DNA of 46,362 nucleotides from Aeriscardovia sp. (lineage in GTDB: Bacteria; Actinomycetota; Actinomycetes; Actinomycetales; Bifidobacteriaceae): NCBI GenBank assembly GCA_017632945.1, contig JAGBQH010000005.1, forward strand, positions 1 through 46,362. Direction: 5' to 3'. Shown here one piece after another: positions 24,891 through 32,144 of the stretch; the first letter of the stretch is position 1, and each line of letters opens with the position of its first letter. A model generated the notes under the pieces. The model did not search any database and was not told the origin of the DNA. It saw nothing but the letters and a program-made list of their open reading frames with translations. The translations under genes and the position numbers were made by a program.

Positions 24891-26321
24891 ATGAATATGA
24901 ACGAACAGTTAGAGAAAAAATCAGAAGAAAGTCTGATTGAAAAAGAAGCCTCCGAAGTCAATGCCACTGAAGAAAACGTACTGAGCAGCGTAGAAGCGGG
25001 CATGGATATGCCCACCGAATTCATGCCCCTCAAGGCCACTAACCCCAATATAGTCGAAGAGCTCATAAGGCAGTACAGGCTCAACGAAGCCAAGCCTAAC
25101 CAGAATTTGACCACTTTCTGCACTACGCAGATGGAGCCTCAAGCCACTAGGCTCATCACTGAGGCCCTCAATACTAACGCAATAGACAAGTCCGAATACC
25201 CCAAGACCGCAGCCATCGAAGACAACTGCGTGGCCATGATCGGACACATGTGGAACATCCCCGCCGACGAAAAGTTCAGAGATGACTTCATCGGCACTTC
25301 CACCGTAGGATCCTCTGAAGGCTGCATGCTGGGCGGCCTGGCGATGCTTTTCACCTGGAAGCACAGGGCGGAAAAGGCCGGCATGGATGTAAATGACCTT
25401 CACACCCACCGTCCCAACCTCATCATCGACTCCGGCTACCAGGTCGTGTGGGAGAAATTCTGCACCTACTGGAACGTGGAAATGCGCCAAGTTGACCTTA
25501 AGGGCGACGAGATGAGCATGGACGTCGACAAGGCCATGAGCATGATCGACGAAAACACCATAGGAATTGTCGGAATTCAGGGAATAACCTACACGGGCGC
25601 CGTAGACGACATCAAGCTTTTGGATGAGAAGCTGACCGTATACAACGAGACCCACAAGGACATGCCCGTCCATATTCACGTAGATGCCGCTTACTGCGGC
25701 TTCTTCGCTCCTTTCGTAGACGGGTTCGAGCCGTGGGACTTTAGGCTTAAGAACGTTTACTCCATCAACGTTTCCGGCCATAAGTACGGCATGGTCTACC
25801 CTGGCGTAGGCTGGGTAGTATGGCGCAAGAACACCCCCGAGTACCTTCCTGAAGAGATGCGCTTTGCCGTAGCCTACCTTGGAAAGAGCGTAGACTCCAT
25901 CGCTATCAACTTCTCTCACTCCGGAGCCCAGATTGTGGGCCAGTATTACAACCTCGTGCGTTTTGGAGTTCAGGGCTACAGGGCCATCATGAACAACGTG
26001 CGCAGGGTCTCTGAAAAGATCTCGAAGGCCATAGCCGATGCCGGATACTTCTCGGTCCTTACTGACGGCTCAAAGCTGCCGATAATCACTTGGGAAATGT
26101 CAAAGGACGTGCACCCCAAGTGGTCCCTCTACGACATGCAAGACCAGCTCCTCATGCACGGCTGGCAGGTGCCTGCTTACCCGCTTCCCAAGGACAGGGA
26201 AGACGAGATCGTGCAAAGAATCGTTGTCAGGCCCGCGATGTCTATGACGATAGCCGACGACTTCATAGCCGACTTCAAGTCTGCCATTGAAGAGCTCAAC
26301 AAGAAGAGGCTTTTCGACTAA
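24891..26321 (+). CDS. gadB: Glutamate decarboxylase
   Basis: Pyridoxal-phosphate glutamate decarboxylase, 476 residues from the ATG, converting glutamate to GABA with use of one proton. It aligns with E. coli GadB throughout: FCTTQMEPQATRLI, STVGSSEGCMLGG, HVDAAYCGFFAPFV and the cofactor lysine in SGHKYG (about Lys298). The N-terminus is longer and acidic (EKKSEESLIEKEASE), and the C-terminus lacks the terminal HKT whose His465 closes the E. coli active site at neutral pH, so pH control may differ. Starts at GTG 24864, TTG 24882 or ATG 24891 are possible. It is probably monocistronic, with a terminator behind it; the two gadC genes lie 4-6 kb away in opposite orientation. Confidence 0.94.
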   Translation: MNMNEQLEKKSEESLIEKEASEVNATEENVLSSVEAGMDMPTEFMPLKATNPNIVEELIRQYRLNEAKPNQNLTTFCTTQMEPQATRLITEALNTNAIDKSEYPKTAAIEDNCVAMIGHMWNIPADEKFRDDFIGTSTVGSSEGCMLGGLAMLFTWKHRAEKAGMDVNDLHTHRPNLIIDSGYQVVWEKFCTYWNVEMRQVDLKGDEMSMDVDKAMSMIDENTIGIVGIQGITYTGAVDDIKLLDEKLTVYNETHKDMPVHIHVDAAYCGFFAPFVDGFEPWDFRLKNVYSINVSGHKYGMVYPGVGWVVWRKNTPEYLPEEMRFAVAYLGKSVDSIAINFSHSGAQIVGQYYNLVRFGVQGYRAIMNNVRRVSEKISKAIADAGYFSVLTDGSKLPIITWEMSKDVHPKWSLYDMQDQLLMHGWQVPAYPLPKDREDEIVQRIVVRPAMSMTIADDFIADFKSAIEELNKKRLFD

Positions 26322-26341
26322 TTTAAGTCCATTTAAAAAAT

Positions 26342-26367
26342 AAAAAGGGGCGCTCAGCCCCATTTTT
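26342..26367. terminator. Bidirectional terminator between gadB and the first ABC operon
   Basis: GGGGC (26347-26351) and GCCCC (26357-26361) pair around a 5-base loop, flanked by AAAAA on one side and TTTTT on the other. It can end gadB transcripts on the plus strand and the ABC permease transcript on the minus strand. Confidence 0.8.
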
Positions 26368-26381
26368 ATTGCCTAAAAGGC

Positions 26382-27146
26382 TTATTTGTTCCTGAGGAAG
26401 GGGTTTTGGCGCAGCTTTTTATTGGAGAAGGCCAAAGAGAAGAGTAGGACAAGCCCTACGGCCAGCCAGATAGCCGAAATCCAAAGGAACTTTGCGCACC
26501 AGAAGGTCTGCCCCGTCCACACCAAAGAAAGCTTGGTAGAGGCGTAACTTACAGGAAAAGCGCGGGCAATGTCCCGGATGAAGGAGGGGAAGGTAGAAAG
26601 GGATCCAAAGGTCCCCCCGCAAAACAGCAAAAAGAACATTATGATGAGGCCCACGCTCATCAGGGCCTGCGGCTTTTTAATGATTAAGGCCATAACCCCT
26701 CCCCACACCATGAGGGTGAAAAAGCCCAGGAGGATCTGAAGAAGGAAGGCAAAGAAGTAGCCGGCCTCCGGGAAGGAAAGGTGGAAGCTCGCCAAGGCAA
26801 AGAGCATGTCGAGAGCTAACCCCACAAGCCCGAAAATAATTTGGGACAGAATTTGAGAGGAGAGGATAGTACGCGTCCTAACGCCAAAGTAATTGAGCCT
26901 CTCCAAACTCCCGTCTTCGATTTGCTTTCCTATGCTCAAAGGAAAGGTGAGGAAGGCCAGAGGAATCATGCCCATCATAATGGCTGTGGGAAGGAAGTAA
27001 TTTATAAAGGCGGTTGAGCCAAAGCTTTGATTTCCATTGCCCCCTGCGATAATGGCGATCATCATAAGGGGGAAGAAAAAGTCGAAAAACATAGCTATCG
27101 GAACGCGCGTTATGCGCCTCAAACTGGCCTGCATGCAGTACTTCAT
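26382..27146 (-). CDS. ABC-2 type transporter permease (pair 1)
   Basis: An integral membrane protein of 254 residues with about six predicted membrane segments, of the ABC-2 permease family used in export of drugs, peptides or lipids. It opens with MKYCMQASLRRITRVPIAMFFDFFFP in two parts and shares length and many positions with the permease at 28181-28999, for example SIGKQIEDGSLERLNYFGVRTR against VARQIENGSITRLNYFGVKTR. The substrate cannot be predicted. The ATG overlaps the stop codon of the ATPase gene before it (ATGA). Confidence 0.82.
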   Translation of the reverse strand: MKYCMQASLRRITRVPIAMFFDFFFPLMMIAIIAGGNGNQSFGSTAFINYFLPTAIMMGMIPLAFLTFPLSIGKQIEDGSLERLNYFGVRTRTILSSQILSQIIFGLVGLALDMLFALASFHLSFPEAGYFFAFLLQILLGFFTLMVWGGVMALIIKKPQALMSVGLIIMFFLLFCGGTFGSLSTFPSFIRDIARAFPVSYASTKLSLVWTGQTFWCAKFLWISAIWLAVGLVLLFSLAFSNKKLRQNPFLRNK

Positions 27147-28084
27147 AGGTTTTTCTCTCCCTTAAAATCTGAAAGCGCCAAAAGGTAGAGGCTGTAGATA
27201 TCTTTTTTCCCGCATTCTGCCGGGATTGCAGCCTTTGAAAGGAAAGAAAGTATTTCCTTTTCCTCCTCTTCCGTTTTAGCTACGGCGCCCATAGTTCCCA
27301 TGTCGATTTGCACCGTTTTTATATGGGCCAAGCCTTCAAAATTTCCTATGGGCCTTGGGAAGCGGATAAAAGAATAGAATGAATAGCGCTCTTCTAGATC
27401 TTTTATAGTTCCAAAGAAGACCAGTTCCCCTTTCTGCAGTATTAAAAGTTTGTTCGCCCACCCCCTAAGCTCTTCAAAGTAGTGGGTAACTGCAAGGACG
27501 GTCTTTCTAAGGGAGGCGGTTCTCAGTCGGTAGAGCATCTCCTGCCTTTTTTGGAAGTCCAATCCGCTTGTCAGCTCGTCTACGACCAAAAGTTCGGGAT
27601 TTTTGAAAAGCGTGAGAAACAGGGTCAACCTCTGTCTCTCTCCTCCTGAGAGTTTTTTGACCTTTTTAGGCAGAAGGGAGGATAGTTCAAATTGCCCGAT
27701 GGCATCCTTAATCCTTGGATCCCCCTTGTTTTCGTTGCAGACAATTTCTACGATTTCCCCAACTTTGAGGAGGGGGTCGTAGGGGTTGTACTGAAACTGC
27801 ACTCCCAGATCTTTTAAGGTGAAGCGCCTGTTTATCTGGCCTTCAAAATGCACTTTTCCTACAATGCAGTTTATGAGGGTAGACTTACCGGCTCCGTTTT
27901 CTCCGATTATCCCTACTACGTCCCCGGGGAAAATTTCTATGTCTTTCCCCCTCAAATCCAGGATGCGCACCCCTCCTGCATGGACGCTTACATCCTTTAG
28001 GCTAAGGATCGCCTTGTCTTCAGCTTTCTTTAAAAAGGGGCTTTCCAGCGTTGGGCTTTCCAGCGTTGGGCTTTCCAAATTCAT
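27143..28084 (-). CDS. ABC transporter ATP-binding protein (pair 1)
   Basis: ATPase subunit of 313 residues for the adjacent permease. Walker A is GENGAGKST, the signature is LSGGERQRL, and Walker B is LLVVDELTSGLD; the usual Pro after DE is Leu here. A C-terminal domain of about 90 residues follows the nucleotide-binding domain. The N-terminus contains the repeat LESPT-LESPT-LESP, encoded by a 15-bp tandem DNA repeat and absent from its paralogue. GGAGG precedes the ATG by three bases. The pair 27143/26382 is a duplicate of 28996/28181. Confidence 0.87.
   Translation of the reverse strand: MNLESPTLESPTLESPFLKKAEDKAILSLKDVSVHAGGVRILDLRGKDIEIFPGDVVGIIGENGAGKSTLINCIVGKVHFEGQINRRFTLKDLGVQFQYNPYDPLLKVGEIVEIVCNENKGDPRIKDAIGQFELSSLLPKKVKKLSGGERQRLTLFLTLFKNPELLVVDELTSGLDFQKRQEMLYRLRTASLRKTVLAVTHYFEELRGWANKLLILQKGELVFFGTIKDLEERYSFYSFIRFPRPIGNFEGLAHIKTVQIDMGTMGAVAKTEEEEKEILSFLSKAAIPAECGKKDIYSLYLLALSDFKGEKNL
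28038..28076. repeat. 15-bp tandem repeat in the ABC ATPase N-terminus
   Basis: The unit GGGCTTTCCAGCGTT occurs twice in full and once in part (9 bases). It is in frame and adds five residues per unit (LESPT), so copy-number change would alter protein length without breaking the frame. Confidence 0.75.
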
Positions 28085-28096
28085 TTTCCTCCAAAT

Positions 28097-28138
28097 AAAA
28101 AATCAACAACTCGGATATATTCGGTTGTCGAAATTTTA
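28097..28138 (-). promoter_or_regulatory. Hairpin with T run and possible -10 before ABC pair 1
   Basis: On the minus strand ACAAC and GTTGT (28106-28110 and 28124-28128) form a stem, strengthened by an inner near-palindrome, and six T residues follow (28097-28102). A TAAAAT (28133-28138) just before it could be a -10, with TTGCCT 18 bp further upstream. It may terminate the upstream permease transcript or attenuate the downstream pair. Confidence 0.45.
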
Positions 28139-28180
28139 ACCATAAACAGTAGGAAAAGGCAAAGGAAGAAAAATTGCCCC

Positions 28181-28999
28181 TTACCCCTGTAGAGCCCTTT
28201 CTGGATTGGCTTTGCCCTTTTTCTCAATGGAATTTTGGATCTTCTGCCTTTGAACGGCCCTTATGAATGGGTTTCCTGCCAGGCTCATAAACCAAAGAAT
28301 AAGGATTCCCGCCCCCAGCCATATGGCAGATATCCACAGGAAATCAGGTACCCAGTAGGAGTGCCCGAGCCATATTGAGGGCATTTTCCATGAAACCCAG
28401 CTTATGGGGAAGCACTTTGCCATGGTTTGCACTCCCTTGGGAAATATCTCAAAAATAGCAGATCCGCTGGCGCAAAATAGGAGGAAAAAGGTTTCTATGA
28501 TGCCGATAAGCACCATGCCCTTAGTATTTCTAATCAAAACTCCCACTACCTGTCCCCAGACCATCAGGGTGACTAGCGCATAGAAAAGTTGAAGAATATA
28601 GGCAAAGAAATATCCTGCTCCGGGGCATTTAAGCTTAAAACAGAGCCATCCTATGATCATCGCGATTGCAACCCCTATGCATGCGCATATGATTTGCGCT
28701 AAAAGATCTGCCAGCATGAGCCATCGGGTCTTGACGCCGAAGTAGTTCAGGCGGGTTATGCTCCCGTTTTCAATCTGCCTTGCCACATATATTGGGAAAG
28801 AAATGCAGGCCATGGGTATCATTCCTTTGGCCAGGGCCGTGGAAATGAAGTAGTTTATCATGGCAGTTCCATCCACAGAGTTGTTTCCTGCGGAGGCTAC
28901 GGCAAAAAGCAGGATTAGAACAGGAAACACGATGTCGAAAATTATGGAGGTTGGAGCGCGCAGGAGGCGTTTTATGCTCATCGCAAAATAAAATTTCAT
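28181..28999 (-). CDS. ABC-2 type transporter permease (pair 2)
   Basis: An integral membrane protein of 272 residues with about six predicted membrane segments, paralogous to the permease at 26382-27146. It begins MKFYFAMSIKRLLRAPTSII and ends with a charged tail (KIQNSIEKKGKANPERALQG) that the paralogue lacks. The ATG overlaps the stop codon of its ATPase gene by 4 bp. Substrate unknown. Confidence 0.82.
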   Translation of the reverse strand: MKFYFAMSIKRLLRAPTSIIFDIVFPVLILLFAVASAGNNSVDGTAMINYFISTALAKGMIPMACISFPIYVARQIENGSITRLNYFGVKTRWLMLADLLAQIICACIGVAIAMIIGWLCFKLKCPGAGYFFAYILQLFYALVTLMVWGQVVGVLIRNTKGMVLIGIIETFFLLFCASGSAIFEIFPKGVQTMAKCFPISWVSWKMPSIWLGHSYWVPDFLWISAIWLGAGILILWFMSLAGNPFIRAVQRQKIQNSIEKKGKANPERALQG

Positions 29000-29952
29000 T
29001 GCTTTTCCTGTCCCTTTTCTCTAAATTCATTCAGCGCCAGAACGTAGATGCCGTAGAGTTTTTCTTCTCTGTGAGCGGGTATGGCAGCTTCCTGGCAAAG
29101 GGCGAGAAAACTATCTTCCTCTTTTTCGGACTGCACTACGATGCCCAGGTTCACCTCATCGTCAAGTTCTATGACTTTAAGATTTTTAGAATCAACCTTT
29201 CCTCTAGCTTCAATAGGTATGCGCACAAGCGAATAGAGGGGGTAGCGCTCTTCTAACTCCCCTATAGTTCCGAAAAAGACCTTCCTGCCTTTGTCCAATA
29301 TCAAAATTTTGTTTGCCCAGTCCTCTATATCGTCATAGTAATGGGTGGAAATCAGGACTGTTTTTTTGTCCATGGCCACTTTGAGAGTGTGGAGGATCTT
29401 GCGCCTTTTTTGGTAATCTAGCGCGCTGGTGGGCTCGTCCAGTATTAAAAGTTTCGGTTTCTTAAAGACGGCCAAAAATAAGGTAAGCCTTTTTCTCTCG
29501 CCTCCCGACAGTTTTTTCACTTTTTTGGCCAGCAGCTCTTCCAACTCAAATTCCTTGAGGCCGGCCTTCAATTCAGGGTTGGAAGCGCTCTTCTGACACA
29601 CCGCTTCCACCAGTTCTTTCACCTTTACCGGCGGATCGTAGTCATTGGACTGGAATTGGACGCCAAAGTCCTGTATCGAAAAGTTGCGTTCTATCGAGCC
29701 CTGATAGGCCATCTTCCCTACTATGCAGTTTATTAAGGTGGTCTTTCCCGCCCCGTTTTCTCCTATGAGGCCGACAGTATCGCCCAGGAAAATATCTATA
29801 TTCTCTTCTTGTGGAAGATCCAGAATTTGATTTCGCCATCTTTTAACTCTCACGCCTTTGAGGCTGAGAATTGGCTCTGCAGGTTTTTGAAAGTCGCGAG
29901 CTTGAAAAGTAGCCGCGCCCCCTCCTCCGGAGCTGTTGCTTTCTGAATTCAT
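28996..29952 (-). CDS. ABC transporter ATP-binding protein (pair 2)
   Basis: ATPase subunit of 318 residues. Walker A is GENGAGKTT, the signature LSGGERKRL and Walker B LLILDEPTSALD, all canonical. It shares architecture and the C-terminal extension with the ATPase at 27143-28084, e.g. RYPLYSLVRIPIEA against RYSFYSFIRFPRPI. AGAAGG stands four bases before the ATG. The gene starts only 14 bp after the hairpin that ends gadC, so it is driven either by read-through or by a promoter within that hairpin region. Confidence 0.87.
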   Translation of the reverse strand: MNSESNSSGGGGAATFQARDFQKPAEPILSLKGVRVKRWRNQILDLPQEENIDIFLGDTVGLIGENGAGKTTLINCIVGKMAYQGSIERNFSIQDFGVQFQSNDYDPPVKVKELVEAVCQKSASNPELKAGLKEFELEELLAKKVKKLSGGERKRLTLFLAVFKKPKLLILDEPTSALDYQKRRKILHTLKVAMDKKTVLISTHYYDDIEDWANKILILDKGRKVFFGTIGELEERYPLYSLVRIPIEARGKVDSKNLKVIELDDEVNLGIVVQSEKEEDSFLALCQEAAIPAHREEKLYGIYVLALNEFREKGQEKQ

Positions 29953-29965
29953 GTTTCCTTCTAGT

Positions 29966-30033
29966 AAAAAAAATCGGCATCCAGAGAAATCCCTGTTTGC
30001 CGAAATTTTACTTTAGGCCAAAGACCTGATTAA
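29966..30033 (-). promoter_or_regulatory. gadC terminator overlapping a possible ABC promoter
   Basis: On the minus strand CGGCA and TGCCG (29998-30002 and 29975-29979) form a stem with an inner CAG/CTG pairing, followed by eight T residues, just after the gadC stop codon. Upstream, TTAATC (30028-30033) and TAAAAT (30005-30010) are 17 bp apart and could start transcription into this hairpin. The layout repeats that before ABC pair 1. Confidence 0.5.
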
Positions 30034-30042
30034 GAAGCTATT

Positions 30043-31587
30043 CTATGCGTTCATATTCGCATTTACATCCGCATTTGCGTTCTGAGTCTGAGCCTGAGCT
30101 TTCTTCATCTTCACCATTTTGTAGGTGAGGTACTTGAGCTGGGAAGGATCAATCTTGGCGACGTAGTTCTTGTGGAATGCGGAAATGATGATCGGGATGA
30201 TAATTGCGATTATGAAGGCTATAACCAAGAGGACTTCATACTCTACTTGCCCGCTTGGAGTGAGCGCCGTGGAGGGGAAGAAGGAAACCACGAGGGCGAA
30301 CAAAGAAGTGACGGTACCGCAAATAGCGACTATAGTCTTGACTACTATTCCGCCGGGGACGTTATAAGTCCTGTGCAGTTTCTTCCATTTGAATATCAAG
30401 GTATAGTATGCCGCGCACATAAACAGGTACGTCACAAGATATATACATGTCGTGAGCGTCTCTGCCACAAGTATTGATACGTTTCCGGCGCCGCTGGAGC
30501 CTCCGAAGGTGAGAAGGGCGTCCCAGCAGAGAACGAGGATGCAGTTGATGATAAGGACGGTGGTGGGCACGTTGTGCTTGTTTACCTTCTTTATTCCCAT
30601 GGGCATCATGCCATACTGGGCGCTATCCCTCAGGCCTGCAGAAGGTCCTACAATCCAGGAGCCAATCTCGGCCACAATGCCGAAGCAGACCAGAATGCAG
30701 ACGATGTCTAGCAGCCAGTCGAGGATGTAAGATCCAGTCACCTTGTACATCAGGTACTGGAGGGTCTGGAAGAGGCCGGAGTTAAGAGAAAGGTTCTCTT
30801 CAGGTATGGCGCTGGCCACCGCTATGCCGCCCAGAGAGTCAAAGACGATAGCTATGACAACCAGAATGAACATTGCGGCAGGATAGTTTCTCTCGGGCTT
30901 TTGAAGCTCGTCTATGTGGGAGCCTGAAGCCTCAACGCCGGTATAAGCCAAAATGAAGGTTGCAAAAATTGTTAAGTTTCCTACATTTGCAAAGCTTGGG
31001 AAGAACTCGCTGGCTCCGAACTTTATCTGAACCGGGTGGCCCTGAGCCAGGTAGATTATGGCAAAGATAAAGAGAATGATAGCGGAGACGAGAATGCCTA
31101 CTATAAATCCAATCTTTGCAATGGTGGTCGTGTACTTAGTGCCACCCAGCTGGAGGAGGGTAACTACGCCAAAGATAATCAAAACGGCTATGAACTTAAT
31201 CCATGCCGTGTTGTTGAGGGCCTGCCAGTTGAAAATCTGGGAAAGCAGGCCGATTATCACGTAGCACATGGTTACGTAACCCACGGTTATCTGGAACCAC
31301 TGGAAGAAGAGGGCCATGAAACCCAGTCGGTCGGAATGGAGGGCGTTTCCAACCCATCCGAAGACGCCGCCTGCGCTCCATCCGTCTACCGATGCCATCT
31401 CTGCCGCCATGAATGCCATGGGCAAAAACCAGAAGATGCCGCCTAAGAGGGCGAAGAAGATGCATGCAAATCCCGAAGTACCGAAGCTTGGGTACTCATA
31501 AACTGCCATGACCATGGAAGCTGTCATGGCGAAGAAACCAAATAGTGTCAGGTTTCGCTTGACTGAAGTCGAGTTGCTTCCAGACAT
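30043..31587 (-). CDS. gadC: Glutamate/GABA antiporter, GadC type (copy 1)
   Basis: An APC-family antiporter of 514 residues with about 12 membrane segments. It aligns with E. coli GadC along the whole core: LTLFGFFAMTASMVMAVYEY, GGTKYT, GVEASGSHIDEL, EIGSWIVGPSAGL and YNVPGG. It should import glutamate and export GABA made by GadB. The C-terminal tail differs: instead of the E. coli C-plug that blocks transport at neutral pH it ends in Lys/Gln then an Asn/Ala repeat (NANADVNANMNA). The ATG has AAGGAA about 13 bases upstream, rather far. It is preceded by a long leader with a strong hairpin and is paralogous to the next gene. Confidence 0.9.
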   Translation of the reverse strand: MSGSNSTSVKRNLTLFGFFAMTASMVMAVYEYPSFGTSGFACIFFALLGGIFWFLPMAFMAAEMASVDGWSAGGVFGWVGNALHSDRLGFMALFFQWFQITVGYVTMCYVIIGLLSQIFNWQALNNTAWIKFIAVLIIFGVVTLLQLGGTKYTTTIAKIGFIVGILVSAIILFIFAIIYLAQGHPVQIKFGASEFFPSFANVGNLTIFATFILAYTGVEASGSHIDELQKPERNYPAAMFILVVIAIVFDSLGGIAVASAIPEENLSLNSGLFQTLQYLMYKVTGSYILDWLLDIVCILVCFGIVAEIGSWIVGPSAGLRDSAQYGMMPMGIKKVNKHNVPTTVLIINCILVLCWDALLTFGGSSGAGNVSILVAETLTTCIYLVTYLFMCAAYYTLIFKWKKLHRTYNVPGGIVVKTIVAICGTVTSLFALVVSFFPSTALTPSGQVEYEVLLVIAFIIAIIIPIIISAFHKNYVAKIDPSQLKYLTYKMVKMKKAQAQTQNANADVNANMNA

Positions 31588-32079
31588 TTAGTCTATTCAC
31601 TTCCTTACCGAATAACTTCCGCGACTATGCTGCCCCTAAAAAAGGCGAAGGCTCTGCCGGAACCGCAACAATCGGTTCCGGCAGAGCTCCTAAAAGGATT
31701 TAGAGGAAGTAAATAAATCGGGAAGCACCACAGAGGTGATGGGTCGGTTCCAATTAAAAACAGGAAGGCTGAAAAATGCTCGCCTGCCGCATTGCCCGGC
31801 CTCTGGGCGCCGAATAAATGCAGCACTCTCCATCGCGGCCCTCCCACTACTCTGTAGGAACCTTAAAATCTTTGCGCAGTCCAATAACCTGCATGTAAGG
31901 ATGTAGCAGACCAGATCACCTGCATGGTCGGGCCCGCGGCGGCCGGAAGACTAGCAAACGCCGCCAAGGTTAGGATTGCATCCGAATAAAATTATATGTA
32001 AATTTGGGCCTCCTGGCGCATATGGCAATTTTGCTAAAATCTGCCGTTACTTCCCTAAGTTTTGAAAAAACTTTTAATA
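31588..32079 (-). other. Long gene-free leader upstream of gadC copy 1
   Basis: No credible protein gene lies here. On the minus strand a TATAAT at about 31990-31995 could start a leader of about 400 nt. It contains GGCGGC/GCCGCC arms (about 31940-31965), two copies of ATGCAGGTNAT (near 31915 and 31890) and, at the end, a perfect 15-bp hairpin with a T run. It matches none of the known RNA classes I could check by eye (T-box, tmRNA, RNase P RNA, SRP RNA). It may be a regulatory 5' UTR or a separate small RNA. Confidence 0.4.
31638..31687 (-). terminator. Perfect 15-bp hairpin with T6 in the gadC leader
   Basis: GCTCTGCCGGAACCG (31651-31665) and CGGTTCCGGCAGAGC (31673-31687) pair perfectly around a 7-base loop. 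On the minus strand six T residues follow after seven bases. It lies only about 50 bp before the gadC ATG, so it would act as an attenuator, or as the end of a small RNA. Confidence 0.6.
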
Positions 32080-32112
32080 AAAAATCCCCGGTTTCATAGG
32101 CCGGGGATTTTT
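32080..32112 (-). terminator. Intrinsic terminator of the distal gadC
   Basis: AAAAATCCCCGG (32080-32091) and CCGGGGATTTTT (32101-32112) are perfect arms around a 9-base loop, with flanking A/T runs. It lies 33 bp after the stop codon of gadC copy 2 on the minus strand, so the two gadC genes are probably transcribed separately. Confidence 0.85.
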
Positions 32113-32144
32113 AACTTATAAGGCTAGTTATTAATTTTTACGCC

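Noticed and set aside
24921..25919. A 332-codon open frame on the minus strand opposite gadB
   Set aside because: It lies wholly within gadB, resembles no family and has no ribosome site; it is an antisense shadow.
31638..31995. Known structured RNA (T-box, tmRNA, RNase P RNA, SRP RNA) in the gadC leader
   Set aside because: The diagnostic sequences (T-box AGGGTGGNACCGCG, tmRNA GGTTCGA arm, RNase P GAGGAAAGTCCGG, SRP GGAAGGAAGCAGC) are absent. It is kept only as an unclassified leader.
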